In this document: piece after piece, positions 21,671 to 32,212 of the stretch | Position numbering within the stretch: position 1 is the stretch's first letter | How the letters are laid out: the number at the start of each line of letters is the position of its first letter | DNA from: Cylindrotheca closterium | Lineage: Eukaryota > Bacillariophyta > Bacillariophyceae > Bacillariales > Bacillariaceae | Direction: 5' to 3' | Length of the DNA stretch: 64,000 nt | NCBI GenBank assembly: GCA_933822405.4 | Contig: CAKOGP040001914.1 | Span: forward strand, 233,876-297,875 | Made by a program: the position numbers and the translations under genes | Notes under the pieces: model-generated | Told to the model about the DNA's origin: nothing | Databases searched by the model: none | The model's input: only the letters and a program-made list of their open reading frames with translations

Positions 21671-23115
21671 TTATAGACTTTCTGGTTTATGCTTCTTCCT
21701 CAGATTTCGAAAGACTTGGCCCACTGTCTTCTCGATATCTGAAATTTCGGGTTCCACCCATTCACCGGTACTTTCATCTTGCCGAAGAAACCGAATCCCG
21801 CGGCTCTTGAGGTCTTGGATCACCTTGATCGGCACTAATCTTCGGTAATTTCGTGGGGTTTCGTCATATTCCTCGCTGTACTGCTTCACAAACTCTCGGA
21901 AGCAGATGTTGCCTAGATGGGTCTGAAGTGATTTCCCCCGACCCAGTAGGACATCATGTCGAAGCGGAACAAAGGACTGTTTGCTTTTTTTGACATCTTT
22001 ACCTTGATTTGAGGCAGGAACAGACTCGTGCTTGTTTAACCAACGATTCAGTATTTCTGTTCGGTATTTCCCATCCCCATCAACGGGACAAAATTGTATA
22101 GGAATTCCATGGCCCTGCAGTTGATACTGGAGCTCAATATCGCTGCCAACATGAACTCGAGTCCTTGCTTGAACATACTTATGGGCCGCCTGGAGTGCTG
22201 TTTTAAGTATGAAGTCACTTCGAGCGAGATTTTTTCTCTTTAAACAGTAGTGAGTTGAAGAAAATCGAATAGGAATGCATGTCCAAAAATCGACGAAAGT
22301 CTTCACATAGTTGAACCCAGGAACCGCAGCGTCTTTCTTCAATTTTACTACATCGTAATAGATGCCATTCACACCTTTCAGTTGGGCTGTAGGCATATTG
22401 ATCAAGATGTTGAACACCACGTAATAGAAGATACGGTTCTGGTTGGGAAAATAATTTGGCATGTAAGGCATCAGGCAAGATGATAAAATAGCACAAAGCA
22501 ACGGTGACGCTGTCTTACCACAGTTGCAGGGTTGAGGGATCCTACGTAGCGATTGAAATAATAAAAAACAATTCTACCAGACCTATCTCTGCCCTCCTGG
22601 ATGTGAAAAAGTCCTAACTGCATGAACTTTTTATCTTCATCTGTCAAATCATCTATTGTGATGTCCCGAGCAACCTTTTCAATGCCGAAATGAAGCGCCT
22701 TTTGCTCCAAGAATCTCAGCATCATATTCACTGATCGGTTGACATCATGCATATTTGCCCTAACAAATTTTAATCGAAAAGATGCATCTTCAACATATGC
22801 TCTGTTCTGGGCCATCGCTATTTCATAAGTTTCGTTTTTCTCACGTTTGATTGCATTGTCGAATTCAGCAAGTGAAGTTTCCACCATCTCAGGAGTTTCC
22901 AAAATATCTTCTCCTACGCAATGAATGTCATGAGTAGCCTCATCTCGTTCCTCGACGCTTAGCTTACTCATCTGAGAGGCCAGAAATTCTTCGATTTCAG
23001 GAGTTGTTTCATGACTCGAGGGGCGTGCTGATGTGGTAACAACATGATGCTTTGGTTCTTCACCGCATCCAAAGCATGAAAAGATGGACCTATTCTCTGT
23101 CATCGCCATCGCCAT
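21671..23115 (-). CDS. CRAL-TRIO-like / DUF6824 protein, copy 1
   Basis: Exons 23115-22519 and 22438-21671 join in phase (…LNPATV|NRIFYYVVFNIL…), about 454 residues. The N-terminal half has FLEQKALHFGIEKVARDITI, DDLTDEDKKFMQLGLFHIQ and RDRSGRIVFYY, the layout of the diatom SEC14/CRAL-TRIO-like domain, a putative lipid-binding pocket. The C-terminal half is DUF6824: HDVLLGRGKSLQTHLGN, FREFVKQYSEEY, SRGIRFLRQDESTGEWVEP and TVGQVFRNLRKK. This domain is abundant in diatoms and its function is unknown; the fold has been suspected to bind DNA, but nothing here proves that. The start could be any of three nearby Met codons; a more upstream ATG at 23157 exists but the paralogue begins at the equivalent of MTENRS. 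The donor and acceptor are conserved in copy 2. Confidence 0.8.
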
Positions 23116-23639
23116 TATTGCTGAAACCGTTTCACGTGAGTACTTGTACCAGTTCACTATGATTGATTTACAACGCGGCGTCTATTTTTCACGACTATTT
23201 TTTTCCCGCTCAATCGTAATTTTGCACATATCGGTACTACGGTAGATATAAGGAACGCAAAAGCCCTTATGATGTACACGCTCCTTCAAGTGTGTACATA
23301 ATGCGGCGGGGAAACGAAGATTCTCTGTGATTGGTGAAAAACTTATCTGAAAAGAAGCCTCTCAGAAACGAAAAGATATATATAGAAATACTTATTTAAC
23401 ACACGCTCGGGCTCATTTCGCTCCTCCACCATACTCCGGCGAAACAGGAAACAGGCATGGATGGGGTGTGGTGACGTCCAACAATTATGTGTCTATCGTT
23501 ACCCTCAAACATCCATTGCTAAAAGTATTTTTTAAATCAAGATCCATTCATTCATTCATTCAGAAGGCAAGCAGATCCAATTATTGAACCTATTACTCTT
23601 CACTGCCGAACATGATCATCTGGAATCTGCAGCTATCAG

Positions 23640-23960
23640 GTAATCAGGTAACCAGCTGAAGGCTGTATTCGGAAAATGTAATGATGGCATTTTCGCATTT
23701 TCAAGAATTGAGAATACGTGGTGCCGTCAACATTACCATTCCTCTGCATCGCTGATTCTGAGGAAAAGAGGAGAGTCATCATTTTCGATGTTGCAATGAC
23801 GAATATATAAAAGCAGTCGATTGCTCGTATAGTCCCTTCAGTCGCAAAGAAGTATGAAGAAGCGAAAGATTCAGTATGATAGAGAAAGAGTAAGATTTCG
23901 ATCACTGTTCTTTCTAATGGTTTCGTTGAAAATACGGCAGGAAGAATGACCCAACGCAGC
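23640..23960 (-). pseudogene. Decayed fragment of the RING-protein gene
   Basis: On the minus strand, sequence around 23750-23815 aligns with 19535-19600 inside the RING gene (shared stretch GCAT-GCTGATTC and TCATCATTTTCGATGT on the plus strand). In the same alternative frame of both copies the residues TSKMM-LL---ESAMQ are kept. The match fades on both sides and no long frame in the RING sense remains. It lies between two DUF6824 genes, exactly where a second RING gene would be if the pair had been duplicated. Confidence 0.65.
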
Positions 23961-24012
23961 ATCTGCTGCAACCAAATAGGTAGCTAGCAATTTCATTCAA
24001 ATAAAAATAAAA

Positions 24013-25461
24013 CTATACACTTTCTTGCTTATGCCTCTTCCTCAGATTCCGAAAAACTTGGCCCACTGTCTTCTCGATATCTGAAATGTCAGGTTCGACC
24101 CATTCGCCGGTTTTTTCGTCTTGCCGAAGGAACCGGATCCCACGGCTCTTGAGGTCTTGGATCACTTTCATTGGAACTAATCTCCGGTAATTTCGTGGAG
24201 TTTCGTCATATTCTTCGCTGTACCGCTTCACAAACTCTCGGAAGCAAACGTTGCCAAGATGAGCCTGGAGCGATTTTCCTCGACCCAGTAATACGTCATG
24301 TCGAAGCGGAACAGTGTTCTGTCTGCTCTTCCTATCATCTTTACATTGGTTTAAGGCCGTACCAGTACTTGACTCATAATGGTTCAACCAACGATTCAGT
24401 ATATCTGTTCGGAAGTTCCCATCCCCATCAATAGGACAGAATTGGATGGGAATTCCATGGCTTTGCAGTTGATATTGGAGCTCCATATCACTGCCAAGGT
24501 GAATCCGAGTCCTTGCGGAACTATACTTTGGGATGGACTTGAGTGCTGTTTTAAGGATGAAGTCATTTCGAGCGAGATTTCCCTTTTTTCTCTTCAGACA
24601 GTAGTGCATTGACGAAAACCGGACAGGAACAGAAGTAACAAAATCGATGATAGTCTTCACATACTTCAATCCTGGCAATGCAGCACCTTCCTTCAGTTTT
24701 GCGACATCGTAATAGACGCCATTCAAACCTTTCAGTTGGACTGTAGGCATCTTGATCAAGATGTTGAACACGACGTGATAGAAGAGACGGTTCTAGTATG
24801 ACAGATAATGCATCATGTAAGACATCAGGAAGAACCGATAAAAGAGCACGAACAAAGAATGATGCTCTCTTACCAAAGTTTCAGGGGTACAGGATCCCGT
24901 GCAGGAATTGGATAAATAGAAAACAATTCTACCAGACCTATCTCTGCCCTCCTGGATGTGAAAAAGACCTAACCGCATGAACTTTTTATCTTCATCTGTC
25001 AAATCATCTACTGTGATGTCCCGAGCAACCTTTTCAATGCCGAAATGAAGTGCCTTTTGCTCCAAGAATCTCAGCATCATTTTCACTGATCGGTTGACAT
25101 CAAGCATATTCGCCCTGAGAAATTTTAACCGAAAAAATCGATCTTCAGCATATGCTCTGTTCTGGCCCTTTGCAATCTCATAAGTTGCGTTTTTCTCACG
25201 TTTGATTGCATTGTCGAATTCAGCAAGTGACTTTTCCACCATCTCAGGAGTCTCCATTAGATCTTCTCCTACACAATGGAGGTCATGAGTGGCTTCATCT
25301 CGTTCCTTGACGCTCAGCTTACTCATCTTATTTGCCAGAAGGTCCTCGATTTCCGGAGATGCAGCATGATTAACGAAGCGATCTGGTGTGATTGGAACTC
25401 GATGATTTGATCCTTCACCGCAGCCAAAGCACGAAAACAAGGACTGAGTCTCTGTCATCAC
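24013..25461 (-). CDS. CRAL-TRIO-like / DUF6824 protein, copy 2
   Basis: Exons 25461-24874 and 24792-24013 join in phase (…PETL|NRLFYHVVFNIL…), about 455 residues. It is a close paralogue of the gene at 21.7-23.1 kb along its whole length: CFGCGEGSNH at the N-terminus, FLEQKALHFGIEKVARDITV, RDRSGRIVFYLSN, then DUF6824 with HDVLLGRGKSLQAHLGNV and SRGIRFLRQDEKTGEWVEP. The intron sits at the identical place. Differences are scattered and conservative and no frame is broken, so both copies are probably active. Upstream sequence is partly shared too (GTGTACTTAATGCGACGGGG at 25658 against GTGTACATAATGCGGCGGGG at 23292), so promoter elements may have been copied with the gene. Confidence 0.8.
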
Positions 25462-26651
25462 TGAAACGATTTGAACTGCTGCGAAAGAAGTTTTATGTTC
25501 ATATTCCGGTACACATATACCAGTTCAAGTGTTCGTGTACACGTGTACCAGTAATTTCAAATTGGATATGGGACCGCTCACTTTGGAGCTAGAGATTTTT
25601 ATAATGTTGCATAAAAGCTCGTTTCCGAGAGCAATGAATAAATTTGAAGCGCGTGTACTTAATGCGACGGGGAAAAGAAGATATTTTTAGCCGTCTTGGA
25701 CCCAAATACCACGTTTTTAAATTAAAACAGAATATGTCAGAAACGATAAGGTTCTGAAGATATTTCACTTCTCTCCCTTCCGAACGAGTGGGTCGTCATG
25801 GCGAAAATCACAACGATCAGATGAGAGGTCATATTTGGAGAAAATGAACACGGTTGTGGTCACCATTGATCAGAATCCAATTTTACGAAACTGGGAGCAC
25901 AAAACCCGCCCATTGTGACCGCACACGGTGCTCCACACACCGGTATTTTTAAAGTGCGCACTGGATCAAAGTTGTTCTCCGAAGATCAACGAAGTACGGT
26001 AAAGCACTTCCGTTCAACAGGTTGAGCCATTCATTCCACGAAGGGCAACAAAGCAGCACAGTGAAAGTCACCAGTGGCGCTAAGGAGCCATCAAGGACAG
26101 AGGGTGCCACTCTCAGTGGGACACCATCACGAATGAATAGAGGTCGAGAAGATGGTACGTCATCATTCGACCTTCTGATGTCTATTGTAACCGACCTGTT
26201 GCCTAAACTTCCATCGTTACCAAGTCGCTACTGCAGGTTCAACGTAAAATCTAACTTATTACTTCGTCCTCTCTACATTTCTATTGTTCGGAGAAATTGA
26301 ATCACCGCTGTTACGAGAGGTGTGGTGTACGGTAGAATTCAGAAACTCGAGTGGGGACGTAAAACCCTCTTGGTAAAACAGTCAGCACAACACTGGCTCT
26401 TTGACGACCAGATTTGCATCTGGTAGTGCTCGCACTACACTTTGAGTCGCATAAATGTCCGATCGAGATCAAACAGCTCCGGTTCCCCCAAACGCACTGT
26501 TCTCTGAAGGTGGTCGACGAGCGACGAGGCAACTAACTACCCTCCAACCTACCCGTTACAACGCGGGACCTCTGCTCCGATCACAGGAAGGAGCTTGCTA
26601 CTCTAAGTTTAAGACGCCTCAGAAATTAAACAACACCCAACCTCGTTCTCT
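25462..26651. other. Long intergenic stretch between DUF6824 copy 2 and the P450 gene
   Basis: About 1.2 kb. The first 300 bp still resemble the region upstream of DUF6824 copy 1. The rest has short open frames on both strands without recognisable domains. A 327 bp segment at 26309-26635 begins TGTTA and ends CAACA like a solo LTR, but no target-site duplication flanks it, so it is not called. Confidence 0.4.
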
Positions 26652-28202
26652 TTATCCTTTGGCGCTGCGTCTTCGAACAATCATGGGGATTCCACCCTTG
26701 GGAGTCTGCACGAAGCCTTCTCGACAAGGCTCCAAGACGTAGTCACTTAGTGTTTCAAAGCTTAACCTGGGCAAGAGGCAGGACAAAATAGTGATCATTT
26801 CCTGCATGGCAAACCGTTGTCCTGGACAAGCTCTGGCGCCGGCACTAAAAGGAATCCAAGCCTTTTGATTGACACCTGTTCTTGGTTCCCAAGAGCGATC
26901 ATTGGAGTAAGTGACCCATCGTTCGGGCACAAAGTCGTTTGGGTTATCAAAATGCTTGGGGTCTCGCTGAATCATCCAAATGGCAAAATAGAGGTATGTT
27001 CCTTTGGGGACAACAATCTTGTCGTTGTCGTTAACTTTGCCACCAGCAACAGCCGGGAGTTCCATCTCATGTTCCGCTGAGCGAGTGGTGGAAATGGCAG
27101 GTGGGTACAGCCGGAGAGTTTCTTTGATCACTGCTTCCAAGTAGGGCATATCGGGTCCGTTGCCACGCTGCTCGACTTGTTCAATCTCCTCAAGACAGTG
27201 GTTCAACACATCAGGATGTTGGGACAGCAGATACACCGTGTACGACATGGTGATGGAGGATGTCTCGTAACCAGCAAATAACAACCCTAGAATACTCTGC
27301 GCAATAATCAAAGCCAGCTCCTTTTCGTCCATTTTGACATTCCCGGCTGAAGCAAAGTGCTCCAGAAATCCAGATAACAAATCTGATGGAATCTCTGCTT
27401 CTTTGTTCTTCATTTGCTTTTGTCGACTTGAAACTATGTCCTGCAATAACGTCAGTACCTTTTTCTTTTCAAGTGCGAAATTTCTGTTGGCCTTGGTGGG
27501 TAGTGAATAGAGATGAGAGGTTGGCAACATAATGTCAGACGTCACCCGCCGCATTAATTCCTGAGTCAATTTGTCAAAAGCAGGCCCAATAGCAGTGGCG
27601 TTGGAATTATTCCTGTCGTCACCATCAAAGAATTGTTCTTGGCAAGTTCGAAAATCGACATGGAATGAAGCCTTTCCGAAGCAATCCAAAGTAAGTGCTT
27701 TCATCAATCGAACGAGATCTTGACATTGAAACCACCCGTCATCATTGCTTGACGCCAAGATCTTGTCCACCAAGCGATGCGTCGTTTCTTGAATGGCCTT
27801 TTCATGGTGTTTGATAACTCCTTTTGAATGCAATGCTTTGGCAAGAACAGAGCGTTGTTGTTTCCATTCTTTTCCATTCAGAAGTCCAACATTCTGTGTT
27901 CCAAAGAGCTGTGTGAAATGAGTCTCCATCAGTGGAAAGACACTACGGTACGCACTGGCTTTGAGTAATAGCTGAACATCTTCACAGTGCGTCAAACTCA
28001 AACTCGGCGTCGTTGGGCCCATATAAAAGGTGCAACGTCCAGAAGCATCCGCGTGTTCCACAGTCCACTTGTGAAGTGCCTTTTGAAAATTGGTTTCTTG
28101 CAGCAAATGAAGGTGGCCGCTCCACAGAGTGCCACCAGGAATGACTGGAATACCTGGAATCGGAGACTTCCTCTCAGGAATAAGTGACGAGAATGCCATC
28201 AT
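26652..28202 (-). CDS. Cytochrome P450
   Basis: 516 residues, one exon, all P450 signatures intact: I-helix AGYETS at 310-315 (oxygen activation Thr), ExxR as ETLR at 361-364, PERW at 426-429 and heme loop FSAGARACPG at 452-461 with Cys459 as the axial ligand. The enzyme would use O2 and a reductase to oxidise a hydrophobic substrate; FAGYETSS together with the pattern WIPFSAGARACPGQRFA resembles the CYP3/CYP5/CYP102-like and CYP97/CYP4 clan proteins, but the family cannot be fixed by eye. The N-terminus (MMAFSSLIPERKSPIPGIPV) has the proline-rich hinge but no membrane anchor ahead of it, so either the anchor lies on an upstream exon not seen here or the protein is soluble or plastid-localised. 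Confidence 0.93.
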   Translation of the reverse strand: MMAFSSLIPERKSPIPGIPVIPGGTLWSGHLHLLQETNFQKALHKWTVEHADASGRCTFYMGPTTPSLSLTHCEDVQLLLKASAYRSVFPLMETHFTQLFGTQNVGLLNGKEWKQQRSVLAKALHSKGVIKHHEKAIQETTHRLVDKILASSNDDGWFQCQDLVRLMKALTLDCFGKASFHVDFRTCQEQFFDGDDRNNSNATAIGPAFDKLTQELMRRVTSDIMLPTSHLYSLPTKANRNFALEKKKVLTLLQDIVSSRQKQMKNKEAEIPSDLLSGFLEHFASAGNVKMDEKELALIIAQSILGLLFAGYETSSITMSYTVYLLSQHPDVLNHCLEEIEQVEQRGNGPDMPYLEAVIKETLRLYPPAISTTRSAEHEMELPAVAGGKVNDNDKIVVPKGTYLYFAIWMIQRDPKHFDNPNDFVPERWVTYSNDRSWEPRTGVNQKAWIPFSAGARACPGQRFAMQEMITILSCLLPRLSFETLSDYVLEPCREGFVQTPKGGIPMIVRRRSAKG

Positions 28203-28472
28203 TTGAAGAGTGCAGAAGCAATGCCTGTGGTACCCGAATGGTCAATGGTGATGATGATGCGATGATCGATGACAGCAAAGTATATTCTATATTGAAAGAA
28301 AATGAAAGAATGCGAAAATCACAAATATGTTAGTCGAACTATTCGATACACGTATGCAGTATATCGTTGAGTGAGTCAGTCGAACAATACACAGTACTGC
28401 ATCAATAATGTTGTATGTGTACCTATCGAAAATAAAGACAACATACAATGCAGCAATAATGTTCGTTTCCTT

Positions 28473-29978
28473 TCATGCTTCTTCAGACTGTAATTGAAGT
28501 TCTGGTTCGACTTGTCCGACGAATGATAGTACACTGGAAATCATATCGTCCGCGCCTGCTCGGAGGTAGCAATTCCATCGATCTAACGACGATTGTCGTT
28601 CTTCCTGCTTCGATTGTTCTTGACTACCAGTCACCTTGTTGTCTTCTTCCTGAATAACACTGACCTTTTGTCGCTTGGATGGTCGTTCCACAGAAGACCT
28701 GTTGCTAAAACGTAAGCCGTCCATATGCATTTTCTGCTTCCATAGCGCCAACAGAAGAAGTATGATCGATTCTTTGCGTTCAATCATGCTTAGTTGATGA
28801 AAGATCTCGTTGACGACTTCATAGTCAAAGGACATCGTCTCGTCTCTGATCCTTTGCAGGAGTTCATTCTTTGATTGTTCCAAAGTCGAGCGTGACAGTC
28901 GAGGTGCAATCATTGAACTTGTCATGGATCTTGCGAGTGACTGGCTGTGTGGTGACTCTGTCGAAAAGATGGAATAGGCAAGCGCGAGGTTTCCATCATT
29001 ATCCTTGAGCCAGAGGCATCGTCCAATAGTGTCGACTCGTACACTTCGCTTGAGAAAATCATAAATGGCAATGCTACTGGCCTTCTCCGACAGCGCCAGG
29101 ATGTGGAATACAGTCAGTCCAAGATCATCTCTCATGGCTACCGATGGATTAATTCTTTTGCCTTGATACATGGCACGGTTGTCAAAGTCGTTAGATGTGA
29201 GGCCATGACCTTGATTGTAGCACAGCCTATGGACTGGGAAACGCTTGAATCGATTTTGTAGTTTCTTGATTACATCCCTCTCATCATTAAATCGCGTGTT
29301 ATGGAATACAAACGCATATATCTCCATTCCTTTCTTATTTGGAATGGCAACGTTTATCAGCGATTGGCATTTGCTGAATACGTATCCCCCAATTTCCGTC
29401 AGCGCACTTTTTCTCGTTGTACAGACTTCAATGCTCTTCAAGCCAGTACATGATGCAAAGGTCGAATCGCCCAAGGAAACGACAGTCGAGGGAATCAATA
29501 AAGTCTGAATCCGTGAGCACCCCAAAAAGGCTCGATTGCCAATCCTCGTCAGCTTTGGTGGTAGCTGTATAGTAAGCTTGGCACAGTATGAAAATGCGTC
29601 GGAACTAATCCTGACCACAGTCGTCGGAAGTTGAACAGTGCGCAACATTCCACAACTCGCAAAGGTTCCACTGGATATTACCGCGATGCCTTCAGGAATG
29701 TTCATTTCCTCAAGAGCATAACAGTCAGAGAAAGCTTTCTTGCCAATAACTTGCACAGATGATGGTATAGAAATATCCACCAAAGATAGGCAGTGATTAA
29801 AGGCCTTTTTTTGAATCTCTTGCAAACCCACTGGTAGTTCCACCGTCGTCAACAACGAGCGTCCTTGGAATTTTGCGGTTGCGATGGATTGGACATGACG
29901 TGCCACAACGACGTGTTCGGCGCTCTCAGATTCTAGACTCTCATCTTTTTCCGCTTTCGAAGACGCACGATTATTCAT
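28473..29978 (-). CDS. BspA-type leucine-rich repeat protein, paralogue 1
   Basis: 501 residues from ATG 29978 (MNNRASSKAEKD); an open frame continues upstream without features. About eight LRR_5 (BspA-type) repeats of 22-23 residues fill the N-terminal half, for example LQEIQKKAFNHCLSLVDISI and TRIGNRAFLGCSRIQTLLIP. They are followed by a linker with RLCYNQGHG, then an ankyrin-like module GLTVFHILALSEKASSI and a C-terminal segment with RKESIILLLLALWKQKM and the ending YLRAGADDMISSVLSFVG. The same C-terminal layout occurs in the two plus-strand paralogues at 30.3 and 34.1 kb. It has no signal peptide or membrane segment, so a cytosolic binding role is likely; ligand unknown. It is divergent from paralogue 2 with 347 bp between starts. 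Confidence 0.8.
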   Translation of the reverse strand: MNNRASSKAEKDESLESESAEHVVVARHVQSIATAKFQGRSLLTTVELPVGLQEIQKKAFNHCLSLVDISIPSSVQVIGKKAFSDCYALEEMNIPEGIAVISSGTFASCGMLRTVQLPTTVVRISSDAFSYCAKLTIQLPPKLTRIGNRAFLGCSRIQTLLIPSTVVSLGDSTFASCTGLKSIEVCTTRKSALTEIGGYVFSKCQSLINVAIPNKKGMEIYAFVFHNTRFNDERDVIKKLQNRFKRFPVHRLCYNQGHGLTSNDFDNRAMYQGKRINPSVAMRDDLGLTVFHILALSEKASSIAIYDFLKRSVRVDTIGRCLWLKDNDGNLALAYSIFSTESPHSQSLARSMTSSMIAPRLSRSTLEQSKNELLQRIRDETMSFDYEVVNEIFHQLSMIERKESIILLLLALWKQKMHMDGLRFSNRSSVERPSKRQKVSVIQEEDNKVTGSQEQSKQEERQSSLDRWNCYLRAGADDMISSVLSFVGQVEPELQLQSEEA

Positions 29979-30325
29979 TATATATATTTGTCCATTAAAA
30001 GTGCGAGATATGACGATAATGTTGGAGAGATAATGATGATGATTGTTGGGACAATATATAGGACCTATACTGTATGCGGATGATGGTATACCGTACATCA
30101 ACATACCGGTAGATTTGCATGCTTTTTTGCCGCGTGCGTACACTATACGTACACGTACACGTACACGTACACGTACACGCGACCCGCTTCATGAAATGGA
30201 AACCCGCGTAACATCACGAGCAGCAAACATGAAAGCGCAGTCACGCCCGCCTGAAATTTATCAGATTATTTGTCAGCAGGATGAGAATATCGTAAGGGAC
30301 ACAGCGTCAATGCAGCATTGACGCT
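29979..30325. promoter_or_regulatory. Shared divergent promoter region of two LRR genes, with GTACAC microsatellite
   Basis: 347 bp separate the start codons of two paralogous LRR genes. At about 30146-30180 a (GTACAC)n tract of roughly five units lies inside it, and a TACCGGTA palindrome lies at 30104-30111. TATATATAT near 29978-29990 and TATATA at 30055 may serve as core promoter elements. Repeat-length variation could change spacing between the two promoters; this is inference. Confidence 0.5.
30146..30180. repeat. (GTACAC)n microsatellite
   Basis: A short perfect hexanucleotide repeat of about five units (ACGTAC phase) between two divergent LRR genes. It can form alternating purine-pyrimidine runs. 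Confidence 0.85.
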
Positions 30326-31774
30326 ATGGCATCAACGATCTACATCTACACTGGAAAGGCAGAAGGCGGTGATGATTCTAAGATTGATGTTCCAACGGAC
30401 ATTCGAAAAGCCATTGTGGAATCTCGTGTTGACACAATTACTTCGAAATCCTTCAAAAATTGCAGGTTGTTGATGTCAGTGAGTCTTCCCTTGGGATTAA
30501 AGGTGATCGGAGAAAGCGCCTTTGAAAAATGCACCTCCCTCAAGACGATTGGCATTCCATCATCTGTCAATGTCATCCATTACGGCGCCTTTCGGCAATG
30601 TACGGGGCTGCAAACCATGGATCTGCCCGAAGGCTTGACAGAGATTGCCGCGGAGACCTTTCAACACTGCGAGTCCTTACGGCATGTACATATATCATCG
30701 ACAGTACTGGAGATTGGACGCAATGCCTTTTGGGGATGCCGGCAACTACCGCATGTGGATTTGCCACATGGCCTTCGTCGGATTGGTCCGGGTGTCTTTA
30801 CGACGTGTCGCAGTCTCACAAGGATTCTCATTCCTGCCACTGTGGTAGCGATTGGTTCCATGGCCTTTTCGGGATGCGTCGTTATGCGTTCGGTGGAGAT
30901 ATCCCTCGGAGAAGATTGCAGCACGAATGTTGGACTTCAATCCATTGAGTCCTATGCCTTCAACATTTGCTCGAACCTGATCAATATTGCAATTCCCAAG
31001 AACTGTAACGTGGCATCCAAGGCTTTCCGGGGATGCCAACACAGTGTATTTGATTTAGATGACAATGATCTACGCGAGCGGCTGAAGTCTAGATTTGACA
31101 ACTTGCCACACCACAAGGTATGCTATCAACAGGGTCATGCTGACGAAAAGCCAATCGAGTTTGCATCATTTTCTGAGGATGACGAAAGAGGGAGTGACAG
31201 GACCAAGGACATGTTTGGTTTAACTCCATTTCATATATTGGCACTATCTTCAAGGCCCAGTGTTGTTACCCTGCAAAAACTAATGGAGGAAGCCACGTCC
31301 GTGTCGACGGATGGTATTCTTAGGCTTGACAAGTCTCGGGCAACTCCACTTCGGTATGCAATCGAAAACTATGCACCGGAGGCTTTAGCATTCATAAGAG
31401 CTATATTGCATGCTATGATTGAAAAGCGAACAAATGGCTTGAGTTCAAAATTATGGAAGTCAGTTATACTTCAAGAGATTGAATCGTTTGGAGGGAGAGA
31501 TACAGCAGAACGAACACAGAATGTTCATAAACTGTTTGCCTTGCTCAGACTATATGAACGAAAGGAATCCATCTCACTCCTGGAACAGGCACTATGGAAA
31601 TGTAGGATGGAGGCAGACGGAGATCAAGAAAGCCAGGAAAGAGCAGCAAAGCGGGCCAAGCTCTCGGACGATGATGATAGTCGTCAGGGTTCTTACTTGC
31701 ACTCTGGCGCGGGAACAGTGATTCTAAATGTCTCGCCATATCTTGGAAGCATAGTTAGAACTCTAAACTTTTAG
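30326..31774 (+). CDS. BspA-type leucine-rich repeat protein, paralogue 2
   Basis: 482 residues in one exon. After MASTIYIYTGKAEGG come eight or nine LRR_5 repeats (LKVIGESAFEKCTSLKTIGI, LTEIAAETFQHCESLRHVHI, VVAIGSMAFSGCVVMRSVEI). The linker VCYQQGHADEKP and the module GLTPFHILALSSRPSV with ATPLRYAIENY are ankyrin-like. The C-terminal part has LYERKESISLLEQALWKCRM, a Lys/Arg-rich patch (RAAKRAKLSDDD) that could be a nuclear signal, and the ending YLHSGAGTVILNVSPYLGSI. It is closest to paralogue 3. No intron, signal peptide or membrane segment is visible. BspA-type LRR proteins usually bind proteins; its partner is unknown. Confidence 0.85.
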   Translation: MASTIYIYTGKAEGGDDSKIDVPTDIRKAIVESRVDTITSKSFKNCRLLMSVSLPLGLKVIGESAFEKCTSLKTIGIPSSVNVIHYGAFRQCTGLQTMDLPEGLTEIAAETFQHCESLRHVHISSTVLEIGRNAFWGCRQLPHVDLPHGLRRIGPGVFTTCRSLTRILIPATVVAIGSMAFSGCVVMRSVEISLGEDCSTNVGLQSIESYAFNICSNLINIAIPKNCNVASKAFRGCQHSVFDLDDNDLRERLKSRFDNLPHHKVCYQQGHADEKPIEFASFSEDDERGSDRTKDMFGLTPFHILALSSRPSVVTLQKLMEEATSVSTDGILRLDKSRATPLRYAIENYAPEALAFIRAILHAMIEKRTNGLSSKLWKSVILQEIESFGGRDTAERTQNVHKLFALLRLYERKESISLLEQALWKCRMEADGDQESQERAAKRAKLSDDDDSRQGSYLHSGAGTVILNVSPYLGSIVRTLNF

Positions 31775-32212
31775 TTTGTAGCCATCTCTACTGTAGCGGT
31801 TGTGTTTTATTTGATTCTCACACAGTACCATGATCCGCAATGTTTTTTATCTTTCAAAACGGGGATGACAAAGCACTTGGTCTCAAAAGGGGCTGACAAA
31901 GTACTCGTTTTTGCACAGAACGTCCTATTATATTGAATATATACCGATACTCTTGAAACTTCCATGGGAAGAACGAGAACAAACTCATCGCGTTGCGATT
32001 GCGGAAAACTGCATGGCTAAAGCAGCAGTGCCTACGTTGACTCTGGATGCTCGTGGCAGATATTGAAAAAGGGAGATGCTCCTCGTGATATTGTTACTAC
32101 AGCAGAAGTAGACTAATTGTGAGCTTGGAATGATGATACAGCAGTGAGTAGTGGTCGATATTGTGATTAATATGTAGTCCAATTGCCTGCTTGGAGGACG
32201 AGTGTCGGCCTT
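31775..32212. other. Convergent intergenic region
   Basis: 438 bp between two 3' ends. Direct partial repeats of ACAAAGCACTTGGTCTCAAA / ACAAAGTACTCG type occur at 31868-31905. Nothing coding was recognised. Confidence 0.45.

Noticed and set aside
26022..26300. 92-codon plus-strand frame upstream of the P450 gene
   Set aside because: No recognisable domain, no conserved-looking ending; may be a decayed element but evidence is too thin.
26309..26635. Possible solo LTR: 327 bp starting TGTTA and ending CAACA
   Set aside because: No 5-bp target duplication flanks it (ACCGC against CCCAA), there is no second copy in the window and no primer-binding site or polyprotein nearby.
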